From Streptosporangium carneum (lineage in GTDB: Bacteria > Actinomycetota > Actinomycetes > Streptosporangiales > Streptosporangiaceae), in contig NZ_BSEV01000007.1 of NCBI RefSeq assembly GCF_027922005.1, positions 1 to 64,000 of the forward strand: a stretch of DNA of 64,000 bases, read 5' to 3'. This document shows positions 51,730-60,182 of the stretch, in pieces. The notes beneath the pieces were generated by a model. That model made no database searches and had not been told where the DNA came from. It was given only the letters and a program-made list of their open reading frames with translations. The first letter of the stretch is position 1, and the number at the start of each line of letters is the position of its first letter. A program made the translations under genes and the position numbers.

Positions 51730-52517
51730 TGCGCGTCGAACTCACCGGCCTGCACCTGCCGCTGGGCGGAGTCGCCGGGGCGGACCTGCGCGTCGAACCG
51801 GGCGAGTTCGTCGGGCTCATCGGCCCGAACGGCAGCGGCAAGTCCACGCTGCTGCGTTCCCTCTACCGGACGCTGCGCCCCGAGGCCGGAACGGTGCTCG
51901 TCGGCGGAGACGACGTGTGGCGGACCCTGTCGGCCCGCCGGTCGGCCCAGCGGATCGCCGTCGTCGCCCAGCACGGCGGCGACGGCTTCGACTTCACCGT
52001 CGCCGAGCTCGTGGCCACCGGCCGCACCCCGCACCGGGGCGCGCCGGCCGCCGACCGGCGGATCGTCGCCGCGGCCCTGGAACGGGTCGGCATGGCCGGC
52101 AAGGCCGACCGCGTGTACACGACGCTGTCCGGCGGGGAACGCCAGCGGGCGCTGCTCGCCCGAGCCCTCGCCCAGCAGGGCGGCGTCCTCGTGCTGGACG
52201 AGCCCACCAACCACCTCGACGTCCACGCGCAGTTCGAGCTCCTCGACCTGATCCGCTCCCTGCGGGTCACGGCCCTGGCCGCGCTCCACGAGCTCAACCT
52301 CGCGGCCGCCTACTGCGACCGGCTCTACGTCCTGGACGCCGGGCGGATCGTCGCCCACGGCGCCCCCGCCGACGTCCTGACCCCCGATCTGCTCGCCGAG
52401 GTGTTCGGCGTGCGGGCCCACCTGGGCGTCAACCCGCTCACCGGCCGCCCGAACCTCGCCTTCGCCCCCCTGGGACAGACCCCCGTCCCTCTGACAGAGA
52501 CCGGAGACCCCCGATGA
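51729..52517 (+). CDS. FecE/BtuD-type ABC transporter ATPase
   Basis: 262-residue ATPase with Walker A GPNGSGKST, the signature LSGGERQRALLARAL, Walker B VLVLDEPTNHLD and switch His in LAALHELNLAAAYCD. The helical region FDFTVAELVATGRTPHRG is typical of the siderophore/cobalamin class. The start overlaps the permease stop by one base and the stop overlaps the binding-protein start (ATGA). It powers the importer of the cluster. Confidence 0.93.
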   Translation: MRVELTGLHLPLGGVAGADLRVEPGEFVGLIGPNGSGKSTLLRSLYRTLRPEAGTVLVGGDDVWRTLSARRSAQRIAVVAQHGGDGFDFTVAELVATGRTPHRGAPAADRRIVAAALERVGMAGKADRVYTTLSGGERQRALLARALAQQGGVLVLDEPTNHLDVHAQFELLDLIRSLRVTALAALHELNLAAAYCDRLYVLDAGRIVAHGAPADVLTPDLLAEVFGVRAHLGVNPLTGRPNLAFAPLGQTPVPLTETGDPR

Positions 52518-53524
52518 GAACTCCGCTCCGCGCCGCCTGCGCCCTGGCGGCCCTCACACTGGCGACGGCCTGCGGGACCGGCGCCGACGGACAGGCCGAC
52601 GCCCGCCCCGACGGGGGTGGGGCCGCAACGGCTCCGGCCGCCGCGGGCGCGTTCCCCGCTCAGGTCGTCAACTGCGGGCGGACCGTCCGCGTCACCAGGG
52701 CGCCCGAGCGGATCGTGTCGTTCTTCCCCTCCAACACCGAGCTGCTGCTCGCCCTCGGCGTGAAGGACCGCGTCGCCGGCCAGGTCTGGGCCGACCAGTC
52801 GCCGCCCAAACCCGCCTACGCCGCCGACTACGCCGGGGTGAAGGTCCTGTCCGGCGGCGAGGTGTCCAGGGAGACGCTGCTGGCCGCCCGCCCGGACTTC
52901 ATCCTGGCCGACGGCGAGTACAACTTCGACGGCAGGAAGCTCCCGACCATCGCCGAACTGGCCGAGCTGGGCGTCCCCGTCTACGTCGACGCGGCGTTCT
53001 GTCCCGCCGTCACGGGCACCGCCACCCTCGCCGACACCGAACGCGACCTCGACGCCCTCGGCGCGCTCCTGGGCGTCCCCGACCGGACCGCGCGGGCCAA
53101 GGAGACCGTCGCCGCGACCCTCGGCGACGTCCGCAGACGCCTGGCCGACCGGACGCCGGTGCGCGCCGCCATGGTCCAGATCTTCGACAGGCAGCTGTAC
53201 GGCCTTGCGGGCGGCCTGTACTCCGACATCGTCCGCACCGCGGGCGGCGTCAACGTCCTGGACGGGCAGGTCCCCCCGGGCAAGAACTTCGAGGTCGTCT
53301 CCGTCGAGGCCGTCGCCAAGGCCGACCCTGAGACGATCGTCTATCACCACACCGACGACGCCGACCGCGCCGCCGCCGAGAGGTGGATCCGCGACCACCT
53401 CGGCCAGACCAGGGCGGTCAGGGACAACCGGCTGATCGGCACGCCCGCCGCCGACTACTCCGGGCTGCGCGCCGTCGACGGCGCCCTGGCGCTCGCTCGG
53501 GCCCTGCACCCCGCCGCGTTCTGA
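52514..53524 (+). CDS. Siderophore/cobalamin-type ABC binding lipoprotein (FecB/BtuF fold)
   Basis: 336-residue class III binding protein. The lipoprotein signal has LATACG with Cys at about 20, then a Gly/Ala/Pro-rich spacer. The mature part has TRAPERIVSFFPSNTELLLALG, RVAGQVWAD, LLAARPDFILADGE, LAELGVPVYVDAAF and VSVEAVAKADPETIVYHH. Two cysteines (in VVNCGRTV and DAAFCPAV) may form a disulfide or help bind ligand. It should capture the metal-RiPP complex outside the membrane. Confidence 0.92.
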   Translation: MRTPLRAACALAALTLATACGTGADGQADARPDGGGAATAPAAAGAFPAQVVNCGRTVRVTRAPERIVSFFPSNTELLLALGVKDRVAGQVWADQSPPKPAYAADYAGVKVLSGGEVSRETLLAARPDFILADGEYNFDGRKLPTIAELAELGVPVYVDAAFCPAVTGTATLADTERDLDALGALLGVPDRTARAKETVAATLGDVRRRLADRTPVRAAMVQIFDRQLYGLAGGLYSDIVRTAGGVNVLDGQVPPGKNFEVVSVEAVAKADPETIVYHHTDDADRAAAERWIRDHLGQTRAVRDNRLIGTPAADYSGLRAVDGALALARALHPAAF

Positions 53525-54732
53525 TGCGCCGCTATCTCGCCGCCCGGGTGATCTCCTGGGCGGGGTCGTCGATCACCCTCGTCGCGCTGCCGGTGCTGCT
53601 CTACCAGCGCACCGGGAACGCCGCCCTCACCGGCCTGCTCACCGCCCTCGAGGCCGCCCCCTACCTGCTGCTCGGGCTGCCCGCGGGCGCGCTCGCCGAC
53701 CGGTGGGACCGCCGCCGCACCCTCACGCTCACCAGTGTGATCAGCGCGCTGGCGGTCGCGAGCGTCCCCCTGGCCTCCGCGACGGGACTGCTCACCACGC
53801 CTCACCTGTTCGCCGTCGCCGCCGCGACCTCCGCGTCGTTCGTGTTCTTCGACGCCGCGGCCTTCGGGGCGCTGCCCGCCCTCGTCGGACGCGACCGCAT
53901 CGCCCAGGCGACCAGCGCTCTCATGACGTGCAGCACCCTGATCGCACTCGTCGGCCCCGCCCTCGCGGGAGTCGTGGTCGCCGCGGTCGGCGCGCCCCGC
54001 GCCATGAGCGCGGACGCCCTGAGCTACGCCGCGGCCGCGCTCCTGCTGGCCCGCCTCGCGCTGCCGCCGTCCTCGCCGCAGCCGCGCCGCCGTCTGCGCG
54101 CCGAGATCCTCGACGGCATCCGCCACATCCGCGCCCATCCCGTGGTCGGGCCGCTGACCTTCCTCGGCGTCGGCAACAGCCTCTCGGAGGGCGCCGTCCT
54201 CGGCCTGCTCGTCGTCGTGGCCGTGGAGCAGTTCGGCCTGCGGTCCACCGACCCGGCGATCGGCCTGCTGTTCGCCTCGACCGCCGTCGGCGCCCTGCTC
54301 GCGGGCCTCGCCGTACCCCGCCTGCGCCGTCGCTTCACGACACCCTCGATCTCCCTCACGGCGCTCGCCGCCGTGGGGCTCCTCCTGATCGTGTGGGCGT
54401 TCACCGGGCGTCTCGTCCCCGGGCTCTTCGTCCTGGCCGCCTGGCAGGCCGCCAACACCCTCGTCAGCGTCAACGGGATCGTCGAACGCCAGGAGCAGAC
54501 GCCCGACCACCTGCAGGGGCGCGTCAACACCACCGCCCGGATGATCGCCTGGGGCGGCCAGCCCGCGGGAGCGGCCCTCGCCGGGGCCCTCGCCGAGCTG
54601 ACCACCCCCCGCACCGCCCTCCTCACGACGGCGGGCGTCGTCCTGACCACTCTCCTGCTCCCGCCGGCCCGCGCTCTGGCCCGTCTGCGCGGCACACGAC
54701 GGGGACGGGAACCGGTCGATCCCCGCGGCTGA
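53524..54732 (+). CDS. MFS exporter, EntS-like
   Basis: 402-residue major facilitator with about 12 helices, of the MFS_3/enterobactin-exporter type: RYLAARVISWAGSSITLVAL, GLPAGALADRWDRRRTLTL (motif A), VSVNGIVERQEQTPDHLQGR and MIAWGGQPAGAALAGALAEL. EntS-type proteins secrete siderophores, which fits export of the apo-product here. The ATG overlaps the binding-protein stop by one base. It is the last gene of the operon, followed by a terminator hairpin. Confidence 0.87.
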   Translation: MRRYLAARVISWAGSSITLVALPVLLYQRTGNAALTGLLTALEAAPYLLLGLPAGALADRWDRRRTLTLTSVISALAVASVPLASATGLLTTPHLFAVAAATSASFVFFDAAAFGALPALVGRDRIAQATSALMTCSTLIALVGPALAGVVVAAVGAPRAMSADALSYAAAALLLARLALPPSSPQPRRRLRAEILDGIRHIRAHPVVGPLTFLGVGNSLSEGAVLGLLVVVAVEQFGLRSTDPAIGLLFASTAVGALLAGLAVPRLRRRFTTPSISLTALAAVGLLLIVWAFTGRLVPGLFVLAAWQAANTLVSVNGIVERQEQTPDHLQGRVNTTARMIAWGGQPAGAALAGALAELTTPRTALLTTAGVVLTTLLLPPARALARLRGTRRGREPVDPRG

Positions 54733-54740
54733 ACGCCCCG

Positions 54741-54780
54741 GCGTCACCCCGTCCGGCGAGGCCGGTGGGCGGGGTGACGC
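54741..54780 (+). terminator. Terminator of the RiPP operon
   Basis: GCGTCACCCCG (54741-54751) pairs perfectly with CGGGGTGACGC (54770-54780), 8 nt after the MFS stop. The 18-nt loop contains another small GC-rich helix. No U-tract. It may also terminate the convergent secreted-protein gene. Confidence 0.65.
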
Positions 54781-54801
54781 CGGGAGGGATCAGCGGAGGT
54801 C

Positions 54802-55377
54802 TCAGCCGGGGAACACGACCCTGGCGTACTGGTACCTCGTGTAGCCGTTCTCATCCCCCTGGTGCCTGCGGCCGGTGATGACCGTGCCCGCGGGCGCGGT
54901 GAAGGAGTGGTTGCTCTCCTTCATGTCCCCGGTCCACCTCGGGTCGGCGAAGTAGATCGGCTTGCCCTGCCAGTACATCTGGCCGGCGAGGTACTTCGTG
55001 GAGCCGTTCTCGTCTCCCGAGTGCCATCTGCCGACGATGGCCTGGTTGATCGGGGCGATGTAGGTAGACCTGCTCTCCTTTATCGCGCCGCTCCAGGCGC
55101 CGAGGACCGTGTGCTGGACCTGCTGGCCGTCGATGTAGATCGCGCTGCAGTAGTACGTGGTGTTGCCGTTCTCGTCACCGGTGTGCTTGCGGCTGGTGAT
55201 CACCTCGTTGTCCGGGCAGGTGAACCAGACGCCCGCCGACTCCTTCACGGTCGAGATGTGCTTGAGCACGACGTCGACCTTCGGCTCCGCGGCGGACGTC
55301 GCCGCGGACGCGGGGGCCGCGGCCAGGGCTGCCAGGGCGACCGCCGCGATCGCGGTGGGTAGAGCCTTCCTGTACAT
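54802..55377 (-). CDS. Secreted protein with three GDENG repeats
   Basis: 191-residue exported protein with a signal peptide ending near residue 26 (PASAATS). Three repeats of about 52 residues carry H-x-GDENG-x-T-x-Y at positions about 65, 119 and 172, each preceded by an aromatic/Ser segment such as KES(R/N). Acidic, evenly spaced GDENG loops could bind calcium or carbohydrate, but I do not recognise the family. It ends 22 nt after the convergent operon's terminator and probably is unrelated to it. Confidence 0.72.
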   Translation of the reverse strand: MYRKALPTAIAAVALAALAAAPASAATSAAEPKVDVVLKHISTVKESAGVWFTCPDNEVITSRKHTGDENGNTTYYCSAIYIDGQQVQHTVLGAWSGAIKESRSTYIAPINQAIVGRWHSGDENGSTKYLAGQMYWQGKPIYFADPRWTGDMKESNHSFTAPAGTVITGRRHQGDENGYTRYQYARVVFPG

Positions 55378-55699
55378 GTTCGTCTCCTCCGGCTTTCCGT
55401 TACGGGTCGTTCGGTGTGCGCCGAGAGCGCGTGCTGACGGCTCACGACATCCCTGGAGCGTGAGGGCCTCGACGTATCCGGCCGGTGGCGCGCCGATCCC
55501 GCCCCTCGCGTCGTCCGCGCGCGCCGGGAGGAGGCCTCCGCAGGGGATGATGATCACATCGTGGCGTCGCCGCGTCGCCGGGTCGTCCCTCTGCCGGGTG
55601 AGCGCCGATCCGCCCCGGGGGCTACCTCCCGCCCCCTCAGCGGATGATCGCGCCGGAGCGGGGTCGCCCGCTCCGGCGGGCACGCGCGAGAATGCGTCC
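55378..55699. other. Intergenic region between secreted-protein and GNAT genes
   Basis: About 320 bp with no convincing frame. It must contain the divergent promoters; for the minus-strand gene a GGAGGAG ribosome site lies just before its ATG (about 55384-55390). I see no large inverted repeats. Confidence 0.4.
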
Positions 55700-56281
55700 A
55701 TGTCCCAGGCGACGCTGCGCACCGCCCGCATCCGGCTCGTTCCGCTGTCCGACGAACACCTCGAGCACGAGGTCGAACTCGACTCCGACCCCGAGGTCAT
55801 GCGCTACCTCGCCGGCCGCGCCCGGACCCGTGAGGAGGTCGAACCCTTCCACCGCCGACGGCTCACGGCCGCGGACCGCGTTCCGGGACTCGGCTACTGG
55901 GCCGGTTCCGTCGACGGGCGGTTCGTCGGCTGGTGGATCCTGGGGCCTCCGCAACGCCCCGACCAGGGCCCGGTCGAAGGGCAGGCCGAGCTCGGCTACC
56001 GGCTCCTGCGCCGCCACTGGCGTCAGGGCCTGGCCAGTGAGGGGGCCAGGGAGCTCCTCCGGCACGGGTTCGAGGACCTCGGCCTGACCCGCGTCTTCGC
56101 CGAGACGATGGCGGTCAACACCGCCTCCCGCGCGACGATGGCCGCGGTCGGCATGCGGTACGTCCGCACGTTCCACACGGAATGGGACGAACCACTCCCC
56201 GACAGCGACCTCGGCGAAGTCGAGTACGCCATCACACGCCAGCAGTGGCTCGCCCGCCACAGGAGTGCGCCGGACCTGTGA
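55700..56281 (+). CDS. RimJ/RimL-type GNAT acetyltransferase
   Basis: 193-residue acetyltransferase. Features are LRTARIRLVPLSDEHLEHEV, QAELGYRLLRRHWRQGLASEG (acetyl-CoA loop), RVFAETMAVNTASRATMAAV and GMRYVRTFHTEW. Members acetylate ribosomal protein or antibiotic amines. The exact target cannot be read. ATG at 55700 is preceded by a GAGAAT string, possibly a -10 box of a leaderless message. Confidence 0.85.
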   Translation: MSQATLRTARIRLVPLSDEHLEHEVELDSDPEVMRYLAGRARTREEVEPFHRRRLTAADRVPGLGYWAGSVDGRFVGWWILGPPQRPDQGPVEGQAELGYRLLRRHWRQGLASEGARELLRHGFEDLGLTRVFAETMAVNTASRATMAAVGMRYVRTFHTEWDEPLPDSDLGEVEYAITRQQWLARHRSAPDL

Positions 56282-56368
56282 CGATCACGACCCGGAACGG
56301 GTGGCCCGGCCGCCCCCACCTTTCCACCGCACGGCAGTGCTTCCGGGGGAGGTCAGAGGTGGGGGCGT

Positions 56369-56596
56369 TCAGGGGACGGGGAAGTCGAACTCGCCGTCTT
56401 TGACGCCGCCGACGAAGGCCTCCCACTCGGCCCGGGTGTAGACGATCACCTCGGCGTCGGGACGACGGCTGTGCCGTACGGCCACCCGCCCACTGCCGTT
56501 CCCCAACGGCCCCGCCTCGACACACTGCCCGCCGGTGTTGGCGCTTCTCGTGCTGACGCGCCAGGCGACGCTCGCCAGTTCCTCAGGGGTGACCAT
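56369..56596 (-). CDS. DUF397 protein
   Basis: 75-residue protein of the actinobacterial DUF397 family: VAWRVSTRSANTGGQCVEAG, GRVAVRHSRRPDAEVIVYTR, WEAFVGGVKDGEFDFP. Such proteins are encoded beside Scr1-type XRE regulators and often act with them, as in the WhiJ-like modules of streptomycetes. Start ATG overlaps the XRE stop by one base (TGATG), with GTG just before it as alternative; GGAGGAG lies upstream. Confidence 0.9.
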   Translation of the reverse strand: MVTPEELASVAWRVSTRSANTGGQCVEAGPLGNGSGRVAVRHSRRPDAEVIVYTRAEWEAFVGGVKDGEFDFPVP

Positions 56597-57501
56597 CACG
56601 TGCTCCTCCCTCTCGCCTGTTTGACACGGTCGAGCGCGGCCCGGATGACAATTGCGGATTCATCCGGGGTGAGTGCGGCGCTTTGGATGGAATCGTATGC
56701 TCGGGCGAAGTCTTCGGCACCCTCTGCTTCGGTATAGACGGCACCGCCCCGGGTGTCCACATGAGCCACATCGGAGTACGGCTCCGGCATGTCGAAGAAC
56801 ATGAAAGCACCATCCAGACTGGCGTGTGCCCCAGCGGCGAACGGCAGCACTTGAACGCTCACGTTCGGTCTCACCGCGACATCGGTCAGGCGCTCCAGCT
56901 GGGCGCACATCACCCTCGGACCACCGATCACGCGGTGGAGCACGGCTTCGTCGAGAATGACCTCCAAGATCGGAGCCGTCTCCGCGTCGAGTGCACGCTG
57001 CCGATCCATCCGGAACTCGACCCAGCGCTCGATCTGCTCCCTGGAGGTGTCAGCGTCGTCCGCCGCGATGACCTCCAAAGCGTAATCGCGGGTTTGGAGA
57101 AGGCCAGGGACGACCATCGCGTCGTATGAACAGATCTTTTTCGCGCGAGTTTCGAGCCAGGCGTGGTCGAGCATTCCGCCCAAGGACTCGGTGGCGTAGC
57201 CGTCCCACCAGCCTTTCCGCCAGATGTCGCGACTGAGCTGTTCCAGCCCGTCGCGCATCTTCTGGTCGCCGACGCCGTAAAGGTTGAGCAGCGCCAGCAC
57301 GTCGGACGCTCTCGCCGGGATGATGCCGGACTCCAGGCGGCTGATGGTGGCCGCGTCACGCTGTAGGTAGTCGCCCGCCTGCCTGAGGGTCAGCTTGGCC
57401 GACTCTCGGAACTCTCTCAGGTGCTTGCCGAGCCACTGCGCCCTCAGCGTCGGTCCTCGTTTCACCCTCACTGCCGCCTCCTTTTGGCCTACGCCATCCA
57501 T
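56596..57501 (-). CDS. Scr1-type XRE helix-turn-helix regulator (DUF5753)
   Basis: 301-residue regulator. The N-terminal XRE domain (about 20-75) includes LREFRESAKLTLRQAGDYL and DAATISRLESGIIPARASDV. The C-terminal DUF5753 domain has WLETRAKKICSYDAMVVPGL, LQTRDYALEVI, ILEVILDEAVLHRVIGG and VSVQVLPFAAGAHASLDGAF. It pairs with the DUF397 gene downstream. ATG at 57501 is chosen; a second start four codons further upstream in the frame cannot be excluded. It probably autoregulates the divergent 57701 gene as well. Confidence 0.9.
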   Translation of the reverse strand: MDGVGQKEAAVRVKRGPTLRAQWLGKHLREFRESAKLTLRQAGDYLQRDAATISRLESGIIPARASDVLALLNLYGVGDQKMRDGLEQLSRDIWRKGWWDGYATESLGGMLDHAWLETRAKKICSYDAMVVPGLLQTRDYALEVIAADDADTSREQIERWVEFRMDRQRALDAETAPILEVILDEAVLHRVIGGPRVMCAQLERLTDVAVRPNVSVQVLPFAAGAHASLDGAFMFFDMPEPYSDVAHVDTRGGAVYTEAEGAEDFARAYDSIQSAALTPDESAIVIRAALDRVKQARGRST

Positions 57502-57700
57502 TTCCCGACCATTGCTGGCAATTTCGGGCAATATCAATAACTTTTTTCAGCAACCTTGCGTCAATCTGAATTCAGTGTCACGCTACCGAAGCATCGATAG
57601 TCACGCTCTGCATTCACCTGAAAACACAGGGAAATCAGAGCAGGGCGGAACCGTTCATCAGATCTCCGCTCAGGCCCCGCACCGGAAGGGAGCACTCACC

Positions 57701-58057
57701 ATGGAGCGTCACACCGGTTCCGACCAGTCGTCCGACCGCCATGACCCGAGCCTCGACGCGCCTCACCCCTGGGACACGTCCTTGGAGCTCGCGTTCGAGG
57801 ACACGCGGGCGCTGTTCGGCGAACTCCCCCGCATGTTCGCCCTGGTCCAGGGGTGCGACGACGAGGAGGTCGCGACCGAGGTGGTGGCCTACGGGCTGGC
57901 TCTGCCGGGCGGCGCGGCGACGACCGTCGGCGCGAACGGCCACGGGTTCGGCCTCTGGAGGAGCCCGCACAGCGCCGCGTGGCGGCTGCGCTCCGACCTC
58001 GTCTGGCTCGGGGAGGACGCCGCACGGCCGGACGGCGTCGAAGGGCCCCTGTCGTAG
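57701..58057 (+). CDS. Small acidic protein divergent from the XRE/DUF397 pair
   Basis: 118 residues, acidic N-terminus, with VATEVVAYGLALPGGAATTV in the middle and FGLWRSPHSAAWRLR toward the end. I do not recognise a family with a known function; similar small proteins occur beside Scr1/DUF397 modules in actinobacteria. ATG at 57701 follows GGAAGGGAG 8 nt upstream. A bidirectional terminator follows 17 nt after the stop. Confidence 0.7.
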   Translation: MERHTGSDQSSDRHDPSLDAPHPWDTSLELAFEDTRALFGELPRMFALVQGCDDEEVATEVVAYGLALPGGAATTVGANGHGFGLWRSPHSAAWRLRSDLVWLGEDAARPDGVEGPLS

Positions 58058-58073
58058 CCGCGAGGAAAGGAAA

Positions 58074-58102
58074 GGCGCCCGGTCCCTCAAGGACCGGGCG
58101 CC
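58074..58102. terminator. Bidirectional terminator
   Basis: GGCGCCCGGTCC (58074-58085) and GGACCGGGCGCC (58091-58102) form a perfect 12-bp stem with a 5-nt loop between two convergent genes. The GGAAAGGAAA just before it gives a T-rich tail on the minus strand. Confidence 0.75.
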
Positions 58103-58157
58103 ACAGGCGAGGGTCGCAGGTGTGGTGCGACCCGCGTCAGCGAGGTGTCGTCCTGTC

Positions 58158-58760
58158 TCACGACTCCCCGGACAGCCTGGCCGAGCCCACCGACGCGGCG
58201 GTGATGACCCTGGCGGCGGTCTGCGTCGAGGAGCTGGAGTTCAGTTCGGACAGGTTCGCCCTGTTGAGCGCGTAGACCACGAACTCGTAGGTGTTCACCG
58301 TCGAGGGCGAGCAGGGTCCCTGGTAGCCGAAGAGGCTCGCGCTTCCCCGGTAGTAGACCTGCCTGGATCCCGAGGGAACCGAGGGCTGGTAGGTGTGGTC
58401 GACGTTCTGCGGGAGCGAGGTCACGCTCACCGGGATGTCGTAGATGACCCAGTGGATGAGATTCCTGTTGTCGAGGTCGCGCATGACGATCGCGTAGCTC
58501 CTGGCGGCGGTCGGCCCGCCGGCCCACGTCAGGGGCGGGGACTCGTTCTTCTGGCGCGGATCGCTGCCGCCGCTGGTGCACTCGTGGACCTTCGGGATGA
58601 CCCCGCCCGGGGAGAAGGCGGAGCTTGTCAGGGTGAACGCGGCGCGCCCCGCCTCAGACGACGACGCGACGGCGGCTGAGGCCGAGGGGGCGACGGTCCA
58701 CGTGACGAGGCTGATCGATGTGACGAGCAGGGCATACAGCATGGCGCGCTTGTTGGTCAC
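58158..58760 (-). CDS. Secreted PEBP (Raf kinase inhibitor-like, YbhB/YbcL family)
   Basis: 200-residue exported protein with a signal peptide to about residue 30. The phosphatidylethanolamine-binding-protein fold is marked by QKNESPPLTWAGG, YAIVMRDLDNRNLIHWVIYD and YRGSASLFGYQGPCSPS, with the ligand-site His in IHWVIYD. Bacterial members are of uncertain function and may inhibit proteases or bind lipids. ATG follows an AAGGAG ribosome site. Confidence 0.88.
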   Translation of the reverse strand: MTNKRAMLYALLVTSISLVTWTVAPSASAAVASSSEAGRAAFTLTSSAFSPGGVIPKVHECTSGGSDPRQKNESPPLTWAGGPTAARSYAIVMRDLDNRNLIHWVIYDIPVSVTSLPQNVDHTYQPSVPSGSRQVYYRGSASLFGYQGPCSPSTVNTYEFVVYALNRANLSELNSSSSTQTAARVITAASVGSARLSGES

Positions 58761-58937
58761 AGAGAGCTCCTTAAGGAGAGTGTGTTCCTGGACGCTCCAT
58801 CCGTTTTACTCCTGATATTTACTTCTGTCGTGGCGATGATGTAATGATGGCAATTTATGTCTACTGCCGTCCGTTTTAGCGGTATCGCCGTCCGGGCCTC
58901 GGACGTGATCGAGAACGAACCGGCCGCCCGTTCGCGC

Positions 58938-59867
58938 TCACACCTCCAGATGCCCACCGCTCCGGTTCCGGCGGCGGAGAAGGACGAGTCCCGCCCCTCC
59001 GAAGAGGAGGATCGAGGCGACCGAGTTCGGGGCGACGCCGAACAGCGCGTCGCCGTGCCCCTCGAAGGTCAGATGGCCGTTGAGCAGGAGCGGGGTCACG
59101 AGGGCGTTGTCGACCGTGTGGAGCACCACACCGGGCCAGATCGAACCGGTCCGCACGCGCATCTCGCCGTAGAGGACGGCCGCCGCCACGATGCCCGCGA
59201 AGAAGGTCGGCAGGTACCACGACCACGACAGCGTCGTACTCTGCCGGAAGTCCGCCTGGGACATCCAGACCGTGTACAGCGGGATGTGCCACAGCCCCCA
59301 GACCAGCCCGACGAGCACGTGCGGGGCGACGCCGCGCAGGCCGAGAGCCATCGCGGTCCGCGTGCCGTAGCCGCGGAAGATGAACTCCTCCAGCAGGTTC
59401 TTGACCAGCAGGAAGCCGAGCGCGGCGGCGACGGCGACGAGGAGGGGGGTCTCTCCGGCGCGCGGGGCGAAGGAGAACGTCGCGGCGCCGGTGGCCGTCG
59501 CCGCCGCCACCAGGGCGACGGTCACGACCGGGGAGAGCAGCACCGCGAACGCGAACCAGCGGGCCCGGCCCGCGAACCGCAGCGTGAACCCCAGGGGGCC
59601 CGCGCCGTCCCGGCTGAGGAAGTGGAGAGCGAGCGCGACCAGCGCCGGGACCGCGATCCACAGCCCCTGCCCGTTCGTGCCGCCGCTCGCGGAGGACACG
59701 CTCCCGGCGCCGGTGACCTCCCCGGCGGCCCGGTCCAGCGCGACGAAGAGCCAGCCGCAACCGACGGTGACGGCCGAGAAGACGGCGAAGTTGATCCGGG
59801 CCCGGAGACGCGAGACCGGCGGGCGCCGCTCCGCGCCGTCCACGAGATCGGCCGACGTGGTCATCAT
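58938..59867 (-). CDS. CPBP-family intramembrane metalloprotease
   Basis: 309-residue membrane protein with about eight helices. The CAAX/CPBP motifs are LLEEFIFRGYGTR (motif 1, paired glutamates), GLVWGLWHIPLY (motif 2 His) and GVVLHTVDNAL (motif 3 His). Such proteases can process prenylated or secreted peptides or give bacteriocin immunity. ATG at 59867 has GGAGA 4 nt upstream. Two tandem palindromes about 77 bp upstream imply regulation. Confidence 0.87.
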   Translation of the reverse strand: MMTTSADLVDGAERRPPVSRLRARINFAVFSAVTVGCGWLFVALDRAAGEVTGAGSVSSASGGTNGQGLWIAVPALVALALHFLSRDGAGPLGFTLRFAGRARWFAFAVLLSPVVTVALVAAATATGAATFSFAPRAGETPLLVAVAAALGFLLVKNLLEEFIFRGYGTRTAMALGLRGVAPHVLVGLVWGLWHIPLYTVWMSQADFRQSTTLSWSWYLPTFFAGIVAAAVLYGEMRVRTGSIWPGVVLHTVDNALVTPLLLNGHLTFEGHGDALFGVAPNSVASILLFGGAGLVLLRRRNRSGGHLEV

Positions 59868-60182
59868 GATTCTCCGTTCGCGGGGGTGCCTCCGAGCAGA
59901 GCGGAGGCTTCGCCGGGGTCGTCGCGCCATCGACGCCTGCGCCTATCTGCCAGATATATCTAACAGATACTTCAAGTGAGGGCAATCCTTCGAACGATGG
60001 AGATCAAAGGGGCCCTTCCCCCTGCTGCCCGCCGCGTGGAGCAGCCGCGAAGCGAGGACGGCCGTGCGCAGCTGCCGGTTCGGGGGCGAACGGATCGGCT
60101 GAACGTCTATTCGGCGGGAATCAGCTGCCCGGCGGGCGCCCCCGCATGGACGTCCTCGTGGATTCGGTCTCGGGAGGCCGCG
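59868..60182. other. Intergenic region with palindromic operators
   Basis: About 315 bp. The left part is AT-rich and holds the tandem palindromes described at 59944-59969. The right part (60000-60180) is GC-rich without a convincing frame; it is the 3' flank of the ROK gene. Confidence 0.5.
59944..59969. promoter_or_regulatory. Two abutting 13-bp palindromes upstream of the CPBP gene
   Basis: TATCTGCCAGATA (59944-59956) and TATCTAACAGATA (59957-59969) are both TATCT-N3-AGATA and abut head to tail. The junction itself forms AGATATATCT, another perfect palindrome. This resembles operators of PadR- or GntR-type dimers. No regulator gene of those families is adjacent. Confidence 0.55.
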
